NCBI GenBank assembly: GCA_945897655.1
Contig: CAMDHB010000040.1
Coordinates: forward strand, 1-15,422
DNA from: Pseudorhodobacter antarcticus
GTDB lineage: Bacteria > Pseudomonadota > Alphaproteobacteria > Rhodobacterales > Rhodobacteraceae
Direction: 5' to 3'
DNA: 15,422 bases
How positions within the stretch are numbered: the first letter of the stretch is position 1; each line of letters starts with the position of its first letter. Position numbers and translations under genes: made by a program. The notes beneath the pieces were generated by a model, which had not been told where the DNA came from, ran no database searches, and was given only the letters and a program-made list of their open reading frames with translations. This document shows positions 1-7,042 of the stretch, piece after piece.

Positions 1-1
1 C

Positions 2-598
2 GGCTTCATCGACGGCGAATACATTGTTGGCCTTCTGGCCGAGGTTTTTCTGGCCAAGGAAGTCGGCGCCAGTATCGTCCACGACCCAAGAGTCGTCTGG
101 AACACCAAAGACATCGTCGCTGCATCCGGCGGTGTCGCCGTTCAAAGCCGCACCGGCCATGCCTTTGTCAAACAAGCGATGCGGGACACAAAGGCCGTCT
201 ATGGCGGCGAAATGTCTGCCCATCACTACTTCCGCGATTTCGTATATTGCGATTCCGGGATGATCCCGTGGCTCTTGATCGTTGAACTGATCAGCCGACG
301 CGGAGCGCCCCTTGCCGAACTTGTCGCTGGTCGCCAGGCCGCCTTCCCCTCCTCGGGCGAAATCAACTTTCACCTGTCCAATCCGCCCGCCGCCATTGCC
401 CGGGTCCGCGCCCAGTTTGAACCGCATGCGACCGCTGTGGACGAAACAGACGGACTTAGCCTTGAAATGGGGGCCTGGCGTTTCAATCTGCGGTCTTCAA
501 ACACCGAACCGGTTGTGCGCCTGAATGTCGAATCGCGTGGTCAGGCGGATCAGTTGCAGGGCCGTGTTGCCGCGATCAGCGCACTTTTGCAGGCTTGA
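2..598 (+). CDS. Phosphomannomutase/phosphoglucomutase, C-terminal part (5' end outside window)
   Basis: This is the last 198 codons of an alpha-D-phosphohexomutase that enters from the left edge; the frame is open from base 2 and stops with TGA at 596-598. The family interconverts hexose 6-phosphates and hexose 1-phosphates in the cytoplasm, supplying GDP-mannose or UDP-glucose precursors for surface polysaccharides. Two family signatures are visible. The sugar-specificity loop reads GEMSAHHYFRDF (about residues 69-80 of the fragment). The phosphate-binding loop of the last domain reads RSSNTEPVVRLNVES near the C-terminus. The His after GEMSA and the overall pattern fit the bacterial ManB/AlgC-type dual PMM/PGM group rather than phosphoglucosamine mutase. 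The catalytic phosphoserine and metal-binding Asp residues lie upstream of the window and cannot be checked. The next gene starts 51 bases downstream; co-transcription is possible but functionally unrelated. Confidence 0.93.
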   Translation, partial: GFIDGEYIVGLLAEVFLAKEVGASIVHDPRVVWNTKDIVAASGGVAVQSRTGHAFVKQAMRDTKAVYGGEMSAHHYFRDFVYCDSGMIPWLLIVELISRRGAPLAELVAGRQAAFPSSGEINFHLSNPPAAIARVRAQFEPHATAVDETDGLSLEMGAWRFNLRSSNTEPVVRLNVESRGQADQLQGRVAAISALLQA

Positions 599-622
599 CC
601 CCTGCGCCACCCGCGCACTAAA
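595..622 (+). promoter_or_regulatory. Weak candidate sigma-70-type promoter before the sugar oxidation operon
   Basis: A TTGACC box (595-600) overlaps the stop codon of the upstream mutase gene and is followed, 16 bases later, by ACTAAA (617-622). The -35 box matches consensus at five of six positions and the -10 box at only three. If real, transcription would begin near 629, inside the inverted repeat at 623-646. The alternative is that the operon is read through from the mutase gene. Confidence 0.3.
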
Positions 623-646
623 GTTCTGCGACCCGAGGAGCAGAAC
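623..646 (+). repeat. Inverted repeat enclosing the ribosome-binding site of the dehydratase gene
   Basis: GTTCTGC (623-629) and GCAGAAC (640-646) are perfect reverse complements separated by ten bases. The Shine-Dalgarno sequence GAGGAG (635-640) lies in the loop and touches the right arm, and the ATG follows at 650. It could act as an RNA hairpin presenting or masking the ribosome-binding site, or as a DNA operator overlapping the likely transcription start. It does not resemble the GTTACC-type operators found elsewhere in the window, so control by another factor is more likely than by the LacI-type regulator at 9723. Confidence 0.5.
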
Positions 647-649
647 GCC

Positions 650-2374
650 ATGACAACCCGTGACGGCAATGAAAACCGCCGCAACCGCGCTTGGTATGGC
701 AAGAACGACAAGGACGGTTTCATCCACCGCTCCTGGATGAAAAATCAGGGCTTTCCCGATCACGTCTTTGACGGCCGCCCCATCATTGGTATTTGCAACA
801 CCTGGTCTGAACTCAGCCCATGCAATTCTGGCCTGCGCGACCTGGCAGAGGGCGTCAAACGTGGCGTATGGGAAGCGGGCGGTTTCCCTCTCGAGTTTCC
901 GGTCATGTCGATCGGTGAAGCGCAGATGAAACCCACAGCCATGCTGTTTCGCAATCTTCTGGCGATGGATGTCGAGGAAAGCATCCGCGCCAACGGCATG
1001 GACGGCGTCGTTCTGCTGGGCGGTTGCGACAAGACCACGCCGGGTCAGGTGATGGGGGCCGCTTCGGTCAACCTGCCCAGCATCGTGGTCTCATCGGGCC
1101 CCATGCTGAACGGCAAATGGCGCGGCAAGGATATCGGATCCGGCACCGACGTCTGGCGATTCTCCGAAGCCGTCCGTGCGGGTGAAATGTCGCTGAAGGA
1201 CTTCATGGCAGCCGAATCCGGCATGTCCCGCTCCAAAGGCGTCTGCATGACGATGGGCACCGCCTCCACCATGGCCTCACTGATCGAGGCGTTGGGGATG
1301 TCCCTGCCCATGAACGCCTCCCTTCCTGCGGTCGATGCCCGTCGCATGGCGCTTGCCCATCTAACCGGCAACCGCATCGTCCAGATGGTGCATGAAAACC
1401 TGCGCCCGTCCGATATCTTGACCCGCGCCGCTTTTGAGAACGCGATCCTGACCAATGCCGCAGTGGGCGGGTCAACCAATGCTGTCGTCCACCTGCTGGC
1501 AATCGCAGGTCGGGTCGGGGTGGACCTGACCCTCAAGGACTTTGAACTCGGCTCCGATATCCCGCTGTTGGTGAATTGCATGCCGTCCGGCAAGTACCTG
1601 ATGGAGGATTTCTGTTACGCGGGCGGCATCCCGGTGGTGCTCAAGGAACTCGGCTCCCACCTGCGCAAATCGCAAACCGTGATGGGCCGCGATATTTCGA
1701 CCTATGCCGAGGGTGCCGAGAATTTCAATTCCGACGTTATCCGTCCCTTCGCAGACCCAGTTAAGCCCGCCGCCGGGATCCGTGTGTTGATGGGTAATCT
1801 GGCACCGAATGGGGCCATTATCAAACCATCTGCAGCCACCCCTGCCCTTCTGGAACACGAAGGCCCCGCCCATGTCTTTGAATCGATTGAGGATCTAAAG
1901 GCCAACATAGACCGCGATGACCTGCCCGTCACGCCCGATACCATTCTGGTACTCAAGGGTTGCGGTCCCAAAGGCTATCCCGGATTTCCCGAGGTTGGGA
2001 ATATGCCAATCCCTGCCCGTCTTGTGCGTGAGGGCGTCCGCGACATGATCCGCGTTTCGGACGCGCGCATGTCCGGCACCGCCTATGGCACCGTTGTCTT
2101 GCACGTCTCGCCCGAAGCGCAGGCGGGCGGCACCTTGGCATTGGTCAAAACTGGCGACCGTATCAAGCTGTCTGCCCGCGACGGAATTCTGGAACTTCTG
2201 GTCCCAGAAGCCGAACTGGCCCTGCGCCGCGCGGCCTGGACCCCCGACCAACCCAACTACACCCGCGGCTACGCCAAGCTTTACGTTGACCATGTCCAGC
2301 AATCCCACCTTGGCGCCGACCTTGATTTCCTTGTCGGCAATGACACCCGCCCTGTGACCCGGGAAAGCCATTGA
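650..2374 (+). CDS. IlvD/EDD-family aldonate dehydratase (L-arabonate/D-galactonate dehydratase type)
   Basis: This 574-residue protein belongs to the IlvD/Edd family of [Fe-S], Mg2+-dependent dehydratases and most resembles the L-arabonate dehydratase branch, which also accepts D-fuconate and D-galactonate. It would convert an aldonate into a 2-keto-3-deoxy acid in the cytoplasm. Three cysteines sit where the 2Fe-2S ligands of that branch lie: C58 in SELSPCNSG, C126 in GGCDKTTPG and C199 in KGVCMTMGT. K128 after C126-D127 matches the carboxylated Mg-binding lysine. DARMSGT (471-477) holds the candidate base S475. The length fits the sugar-acid dehydratases (about 570-595). A biosynthetic dihydroxyacid dehydratase (IlvD) is less likely given the neighbouring dehydrogenase, lactonase and glycosidase. 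The start is supported by GAGGAG nine bases upstream. The stop overlaps the next gene's ATG by one base (TGATG), implying translational coupling. Exact substrate (L-arabonate, D-galactonate, D-fuconate or D-xylonate) cannot be read from sequence. Confidence 0.9.
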   Translation: MTTRDGNENRRNRAWYGKNDKDGFIHRSWMKNQGFPDHVFDGRPIIGICNTWSELSPCNSGLRDLAEGVKRGVWEAGGFPLEFPVMSIGEAQMKPTAMLFRNLLAMDVEESIRANGMDGVVLLGGCDKTTPGQVMGAASVNLPSIVVSSGPMLNGKWRGKDIGSGTDVWRFSEAVRAGEMSLKDFMAAESGMSRSKGVCMTMGTASTMASLIEALGMSLPMNASLPAVDARRMALAHLTGNRIVQMVHENLRPSDILTRAAFENAILTNAAVGGSTNAVVHLLAIAGRVGVDLTLKDFELGSDIPLLVNCMPSGKYLMEDFCYAGGIPVVLKELGSHLRKSQTVMGRDISTYAEGAENFNSDVIRPFADPVKPAAGIRVLMGNLAPNGAIIKPSAATPALLEHEGPAHVFESIEDLKANIDRDDLPVTPDTILVLKGCGPKGYPGFPEVGNMPIPARLVREGVRDMIRVSDARMSGTAYGTVVLHVSPEAQAGGTLALVKTGDRIKLSARDGILELLVPEAELALRRAAWTPDQPNYTRGYAKLYVDHVQQSHLGADLDFLVGNDTRPVTRESH

Positions 2375-3144
2375 TGCTCAACCTGCCCACCTACCCCGAC
2401 CTCAAGGGCCAGTCTGTTTTCATCACCGGCGGCGGTTCAGGCATTGGTGCCGCCATAACCGAGGCTTTCTTGCGCCAAGGTGCCCGCGTCGCCTTTTGTC
2501 AACGCTCGGATGCCAGCGGCTTTTGTGACGCCATGCAGGCCACGACAGGCAACCGCCCAACCTTCTATTCCTGCGACATCACCGATATTGTGGCACTTCA
2601 GGCCACCCTGACCGCCGCCGCCACCCAGAACGGCCCTATCACCGTGCTGGTCAACAACGCCGCCAACGACAAACGCCACGAAACCCTGAAGACGGATGAA
2701 GCGTTTTGGGATTGGTCCATTGCCATCAACCTCAAGGCCTATTTCTTTGCCGCTCAAGCCGTTATCCCCGGCATGCAAGCCGCAGGCGGCGGGTCCATCA
2801 TCAACTTCACCTCGATCAGCTACATGTTCGGTGCCGCCGGTTACCCGGTCTACAGCACAGCCAATTCCGGCATCAACGGCATGACCCGCACCCTGGCTCG
2901 CGAGTTCGGCCCCGACCGCATCCGCGTCAACGCCCTCGCCCCCGGCTGGGTGATGACGCAAAAGCAAAAGGATTTGTGGGTCACACCCGAAAGCCTTGCT
3001 GCCTTCGTCGACCGGCAATGCCTGAAAGACACCCTTGCGCCTGAGGATATTGTGGGTGGCGTCCTGTTCCTTGCGTCGAATACTTCAAAGATGATGACCG
3101 GGCAGGCCTTGGTCATTGACGGCGGCGTGGTGGTGTCGGGCTGA
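2374..3144 (+). CDS. Short-chain dehydrogenase, probable sugar 1-dehydrogenase, with Asn replacing the catalytic Lys
   Basis: A 256-residue classical SDR, counted from the ATG that overlaps the preceding stop codon; an in-frame TTG at 2371 is a less likely start. The nucleotide-binding glycine motif is GGGSGIG (19-25), the structural motif NNAA (94-97), and the C-terminus LVIDGG (247-251 region) is typical. In this operon it should oxidise an aldose to an aldonolactone, feeding the lactonase next door. The active site is unusual: S147 and Y160 are present, but the motif reads YSTAN, so the lysine that lowers the tyrosine pKa (expected at 164) is Asn, encoded by AAT at 2863-2865 region. There is no frameshift and the rest of the fold looks intact, so this is not an obvious pseudogene. 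Either the subgroup uses another residue or the protein has lost normal catalysis. The stop lies 33 bases before the lactonase start. Confidence 0.88.
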   Translation: MLNLPTYPDLKGQSVFITGGGSGIGAAITEAFLRQGARVAFCQRSDASGFCDAMQATTGNRPTFYSCDITDIVALQATLTAAATQNGPITVLVNNAANDKRHETLKTDEAFWDWSIAINLKAYFFAAQAVIPGMQAAGGGSIINFTSISYMFGAAGYPVYSTANSGINGMTRTLAREFGPDRIRVNALAPGWVMTQKQKDLWVTPESLAAFVDRQCLKDTLAPEDIVGGVLFLASNTSKMMTGQALVIDGGVVVSG

Positions 3145-3177
3145 TGGCTAACATCTGGGCCGCGCAGGACTCGCTCC

Positions 3178-4029
3178 GTGATCTTTGATGACCGCCGCTG
3201 CGAACTTGGCGAGGGACCGCTGTGGCACCCGCTGCGTGGGCAGCTTTTCTGGTTCGATATCACCGCCAAAACCATGCTGTCGCAAGACAGCACCGGCCCG
3301 CGCCAGTGGCTTTTCCCCGAAATGGTCTCGACTGCGGGTTGGGTCAGCTCAAACCAACTGCTGATCGCAGGCGAAACCAGCCTCTTCCTGTTCGATATAC
3401 CCACCGAAGTAACCACCCCCCTTTGCCCGCTTGAAGGTGACATCCCCACCAACCGCCCCAACGACGGCCGCGCCGACCCGCAAGGCGGCTTCTGGATCGG
3501 CACGATGAGCAAGACCGAGGCCCCCGGAACCGGCGCCATCTACCGATATCACAAGGGCGAAATCCGCAGGCTTTACAGTGGCATATCCTGCCCCAACGCC
3601 ATTTGCTTCACCCCCGATGGCCAAACCGCCCAGTTCACCGACAACGCCCACGGCCGGGTGATGCGCGTGGGCTTGGATGCCCAGGGCTGGCCCAAATCCG
3701 ACCCCGTGCTGTTCCTCGACCTCGCTGCACAGGGGCGCGACCCTGACGGCGCCGTCATCGCCGCCGATGGTGTGCTCTGGATCGCCGAATGGGGTTCCTC
3801 TCGCGTCGCCTCCTATGCCCCCGACGGGCAGTTCCTGCGCGCCATCGACTTTGATGCACCTCATACCTCGTGCCCGGCCTTCGGCGGCCCTGACCTCACC
3901 ACGCTATACTGCACCTCCGCTCTGCAAGGGATGGACAATTCCGCCCGCACCAGCCACCCCCATGCTGGCAAAACCTTTGCCGCCCTTGGCATCACGCGCG
4001 GCCAGACCGAACATCGAGTTATCCTATGA
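3178..4029 (+). CDS. SMP-30/gluconolactonase-family sugar lactonase
   Basis: A 283-residue SMP-30/gluconolactonase/LRE-like beta-propeller that would hydrolyse an aldonolactone to the open aldonate, linking the dehydrogenase and the dehydratase of the operon. Expected divalent-metal ligands are visible: E12 in LGEGPLWHP, N140 in SCPNAICFTPDG and D190 in RDPDGAV. The substrate-side motif NRPNDGR spans 92-98. There is no signal peptide, so it is cytoplasmic. The start is GTG at 3178, preceded by AGGA at 3166-3169. An ATG at 3144 overlaps the previous stop but is in another frame and soon terminates, and no other start exists in this frame before the upstream stop at 3142. The gene ends with an ATGA overlap into the beta-galactosidase gene. 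L-arabinolactonase, galactonolactonase and gluconolactonase activities cannot be separated by eye. Confidence 0.9.
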   Translation: MIFDDRRCELGEGPLWHPLRGQLFWFDITAKTMLSQDSTGPRQWLFPEMVSTAGWVSSNQLLIAGETSLFLFDIPTEVTTPLCPLEGDIPTNRPNDGRADPQGGFWIGTMSKTEAPGTGAIYRYHKGEIRRLYSGISCPNAICFTPDGQTAQFTDNAHGRVMRVGLDAQGWPKSDPVLFLDLAAQGRDPDGAVIAADGVLWIAEWGSSRVASYAPDGQFLRAIDFDAPHTSCPAFGGPDLTTLYCTSALQGMDNSARTSHPHAGKTFAALGITRGQTEHRVIL

Positions 4030-5930
4030 AACGTACTCTTGGCGTCTGCTACTACCCCGAACACTGGCCCGAACCGCAATGGGCTGAAGACGCCGCCCGC
4101 ATGGCCGCCCTTGGTTTGACCTGGGTCCGCATTGGTGAGTTTGCGTGGGGCCGGATAGAGCCTGTCGAAGGACGCTATGACTGGGGCTGGCTGGACCGCG
4201 CGATTGACGTCTTGGGCGCTGCGGGCCTCAAGGTCGTTCTCGGCACCCCAACCGCCACCCCGCCGCGATGGATGCTGACCAAACACCCCGACATGCTGGC
4301 GCTCGACAGCAAAGGCAACCCGCGCGGATTTGGCTCGCGCCGTCACTACTGCTTTTCGCACCGCCCCTACCGCGCCGAATGCGCGCGCATCGTCACCGCC
4401 TTGGCTGAACGCTATGGCCAGAACCCCCATGTCGCGGCTTGGCAGGCTGACAACGAATACGCCTGCCATGACACCACGCTCAGCTATTCCCCCGCCGCCA
4501 CTGCCGCTTTTCGTGACTGGCTGGCGCAGCGCTATCAGTCGCCTCAGGCCCTGAACCGCGCCTGGGGCAATGTGTTCTGGTCGATGGACTATGACAGCTT
4601 TGACGATATCGCCCTGCCCAACCTGACCGTGACCGAGGCTAACCCCGCCCATGTCATGGCCCACCGCCGCTTTGCCAGTGACGAGGTCGCCAGCTTCAAC
4701 CGCCTGCAAACCGAGATCATCCGCAAACTCTCACCCTACCCGATTTCACACAACTACATGGGCCAGATCACCGACTTCGACCATTTCGCCACCGGCGCCG
4801 ATCTCGATATCGCCACTTGGGACGCTTATCCCTTGGGTTTTCTGTCCGACCGCCTGCACAGCAGCCCCGAACATCGCCGCCGCTTTGTCCGCCAAGGCGA
4901 CCCTGACTTTCAGGCATTTCATCACGACCTCTACCGTGCCGTGGGCCGGGGCCGCTGGTGGATCATGGAACAACAACCCGGTCCCGTTAACTGGGCCCCC
5001 TGGAATGCTGACCCCCTGCCCGGCATGGCCCGCCTCTGGGCATGGGAAGCCTTCGCGCATGGGGCCGAAGCAGTTTGCTATTTCCGCTGGCGTCAGGCAC
5101 CCTTTGCCCAAGAACAGATGCACGCGGGCCTGTTGCGCCCCGATAGCGCCCCCGCCCCGGCCTTTGATGAAGCGGCACAGGTCGCCCGCGAGTTGGCAGC
5201 GATGCCTGATGTTGCAAACGCCACCGCCGATGTGGCTCTTGTATTCGACTACGCCTCCGCCTGGGCTTGGGAGACCCAACCCCAAGGCCGCGATTTCAGC
5301 TATTTCCGTCTGGTGTTCGAGGCATACCGCGCCCTGCGCGCCCTGGGCCTGAGCATCGATATCCTGCCCCCGGACACAGGCGATCTGTCAGCTTATAAGC
5401 TCGTCCTCGCTCCTGGCATCGCCACTCTCTCTGCCCCCCTGCTGGCCGCCCTTGCCACCCACAAAGGCACGTCCCTGATCGGTCCTCGCACCAACAGCAA
5501 GACACCTGAATTCGCCACACCCGTTCCCCTGCCCCCCAACTTGCCCGGTTTGAAGGCGGTCGTGGCCCGCGTCGAAAGCTTGCCACCAGACGTGCCCGTT
5601 CCGCTGGTAAAGGGTGGCAACTTCCTGCATTGGCGAGAGAAAATCGAAGGCACCGCAACTGTTGTCGAGGGTTCAACCGACGGCTGGCCGGCCCTGATCC
5701 GGGCGGGAAACCTGCACTACCTTGCAGGATGGCCCGATGCCGCGACCTTTACCCGTATCCTGAACTCGCTATGCGCCGCAGAAGGCATCGAAACCGATCC
5801 CCTGCCGGAGGGGCTGCGCCGTCGTGACAGCGCAACACACCATTTCTTCTTCAACTACAACTCGGTCGAGGTGGAATGGGATGGCCAGACCCTCCCCGCC
5901 GCTGGCGGCGATTGGCGCGCCCAAGCCTGA
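4026..5930 (+). CDS. GH42 beta-galactosidase (beta-D-galactosidase / alpha-L-arabinopyranosidase)
   Basis: A 634-residue glycoside hydrolase of family 42. The N-terminal TIM barrel begins at once with GVCYYPEHWP (6-15) and continues through IGEFAWGRIEP (36-46) and GTPTATPPRW (73-82), all typical of the family. The acid/base is E144 in AWQADNEY and the nucleophile is E315 in WWIMEQQPGPVNW. The trimerisation domain (about 400-570) and a short beta domain follow. No signal peptide is present, so it acts on small galactosides after import. Family members release D-galactose, and some also release L-arabinopyranose; either sugar could feed the dehydrogenase, lactonase and dehydratase upstream. It overlaps the lactonase gene by four bases (ATGA) and is last in the operon, with a strong hairpin seven bases past its stop. 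The length is slightly short for GH42 (usually 650-700), mainly at the C-terminus. Confidence 0.95.
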   Translation: MKRTLGVCYYPEHWPEPQWAEDAARMAALGLTWVRIGEFAWGRIEPVEGRYDWGWLDRAIDVLGAAGLKVVLGTPTATPPRWMLTKHPDMLALDSKGNPRGFGSRRHYCFSHRPYRAECARIVTALAERYGQNPHVAAWQADNEYACHDTTLSYSPAATAAFRDWLAQRYQSPQALNRAWGNVFWSMDYDSFDDIALPNLTVTEANPAHVMAHRRFASDEVASFNRLQTEIIRKLSPYPISHNYMGQITDFDHFATGADLDIATWDAYPLGFLSDRLHSSPEHRRRFVRQGDPDFQAFHHDLYRAVGRGRWWIMEQQPGPVNWAPWNADPLPGMARLWAWEAFAHGAEAVCYFRWRQAPFAQEQMHAGLLRPDSAPAPAFDEAAQVARELAAMPDVANATADVALVFDYASAWAWETQPQGRDFSYFRLVFEAYRALRALGLSIDILPPDTGDLSAYKLVLAPGIATLSAPLLAALATHKGTSLIGPRTNSKTPEFATPVPLPPNLPGLKAVVARVESLPPDVPVPLVKGGNFLHWREKIEGTATVVEGSTDGWPALIRAGNLHYLAGWPDAATFTRILNSLCAAEGIETDPLPEGLRRRDSATHHFFFNYNSVEVEWDGQTLPAAGGDWRAQA

Positions 5931-5936
5931 ATGAAC

Positions 5937-5963
5937 CCCGCGCGGCACCCCATGCCGCGCGGG
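5937..5963. terminator. Hairpin between convergent operons, probable bidirectional terminator
   Basis: CCCGCGCGGCA (5937-5947) and TGCCGCGCGGG (5953-5963) form a perfect 11-bp GC-rich stem with a five-base loop. It sits in the 41-base gap between the stop of the beta-galactosidase gene (5930) and the stop of the minus-strand binding-protein gene (5972). Position and symmetry suit a terminator working in both directions. Neither side carries a T-tract, so it is not a textbook intrinsic terminator; it may rely on Rho or simply protect mRNA ends. Confidence 0.65.
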
Positions 5964-5971
5964 ATCAGGAC

Positions 5972-7021
5972 TTACTTGCCCCAGATCGCTGCATAGGCCT
6001 CGCGGTATCCGTTCTGTGGATCGAAAGAGTTGCTGCCACCCATCGCAGCCAACCCTTCTTCAGTCACCAGTGCCGGTGCAGTGACATAGCCCGAGCATGC
6101 TTCGCCCGAAACGGCGCGGTTCAATTCGTCCACCAGTTGCCAGCCTTGCAGGTTCAAGGGCTCGGCTACCGTGATCGCCTGATATTGCCCAGACCGGATG
6201 CGCTGGAACGCAGCTTCCGACCCGTCACCGGCCGACCCTGCCTTGGGGTTGGCCTTGCCGTCAATGCCAGCCGCTGCAAGCGCCGGCCCCATGAAGTCGA
6301 AATACAGGTCATTGATCGCCAGCGAATGCGTCCAGGACGCGCCATACTTTTGCAACAGGCTGGTCGTCAGTGGCCCCATCCGAGTCGAGGTTTCGGCAAT
6401 CGGGGTGTCCACATATTCCAACACCGTACCGCCACCCGCCTCGACGGTTTCCTTGATGCGGTTGGCCTTGTCGATGGCGATCTGATAGGTGCTGTCGGTG
6501 AAGATAATGACACCAGGCTTGCCAGCCCCATCCTCCAATGCCCATTTCGCTGCCACTTCCGACACCGTCATCGCGTCGGTCGAGACGTTGGCAAAAATGC
6601 CGCCCGGTGCGTCGCAGCCGATCTTCGGACCGCTGTGCCAAGACACCATCGGAATCCCCGCCGCCGCGACACCCTCGATCGCCGCCTGCTGTTCCACCGC
6701 GTCAAAACCGTTGATAACGATGCCGCTGGGCTGCAGTGCCATTGCCTGACCAAAGGCAGCCGTACGCCCTTGAACCGATCCAGCGCCATCCAGCACGCGC
6801 ACCGTCCAGCCAATCTTGGCCGCGGCTTCCTCGACCCCGGTTGTCACACCCAGGATGCCACCGTTCTTCAAGTCCGCCGCCAGAACGACGATGGTCTTGC
6901 CTTCGGCCGCCTTCGGCCCCGAGGTCGGTCCGTCAAACGCTGTCTGCGCGGATGATGGCAGGGCAAAGCCCGCGATCATGGTGCTGGCCAGCAATGCCTT
7001 GATAAAGCTACGTTTCTGCAT
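5972..7021 (-). CDS. CUT2-type ABC transporter periplasmic substrate-binding protein
   Basis: A 349-residue type I periplasmic binding protein (Peripla_BP_4/RbsB-like group) that would capture the substrate and deliver it to the permease encoded just upstream. The N-terminus is a clear Sec signal peptide: MQKRSF, a hydrophobic stretch (about 8-21), then LPSSAQ with cleavage near residues 24-26. The mature part begins with a TIVVLAADLKNGG strand-loop, and the ligand-site-like segment INGFDAVEQQ follows at 103-112. The hinge/second-lobe segments AINDLYFDFMGPAL and AGDGSEAAFQRI fit the fold. Two cysteines, C136 and C309, could form a periplasmic disulfide. The ATG at 7021 is preceded by GGGAGG at the proper distance, 21 bases after the permease stop. 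It is the last gene of the minus-strand operon. The predicted ligand is a hexonic acid such as L-idonate or gluconate, inferred from shared operators, not from binding residues. Confidence 0.93.
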   Translation of the reverse strand: MQKRSFIKALLASTMIAGFALPSSAQTAFDGPTSGPKAAEGKTIVVLAADLKNGGILGVTTGVEEAAAKIGWTVRVLDGAGSVQGRTAAFGQAMALQPSGIVINGFDAVEQQAAIEGVAAAGIPMVSWHSGPKIGCDAPGGIFANVSTDAMTVSEVAAKWALEDGAGKPGVIIFTDSTYQIAIDKANRIKETVEAGGGTVLEYVDTPIAETSTRMGPLTTSLLQKYGASWTHSLAINDLYFDFMGPALAAAGIDGKANPKAGSAGDGSEAAFQRIRSGQYQAITVAEPLNLQGWQLVDELNRAVSGEACSGYVTAPALVTEEGLAAMGGSNSFDPQNGYREAYAAIWGK

Positions 7022-7042
7022 AGTCGCCCTCCCGTTAAGTTA

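Noticed and set aside
650..2374. Branched-chain amino acid dihydroxyacid dehydratase (IlvD) or 6-phosphogluconate dehydratase (Edd)
   Set aside because: Same superfamily, but the cysteine pattern, length and operon with a dehydrogenase, lactonase and glycosidase fit the sugar-acid branch better.
3144..3188. ATG at 3144 overlapping the SDR stop as the start of the lactonase
   Set aside because: It is out of frame with the lactonase and stops after 14 codons. The GTG at 3178 with AGGA upstream fits.
5876..6955. Long plus-strand open frame (359 codons) opposite the binding-protein gene
   Set aside because: It is antisense to a clear periplasmic binding protein with signal peptide, its translation is rich in Arg/His/Pro with no recognisable motif, and it overlaps the end of the GH42 gene. 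It is a by-product of GC-rich codon use.
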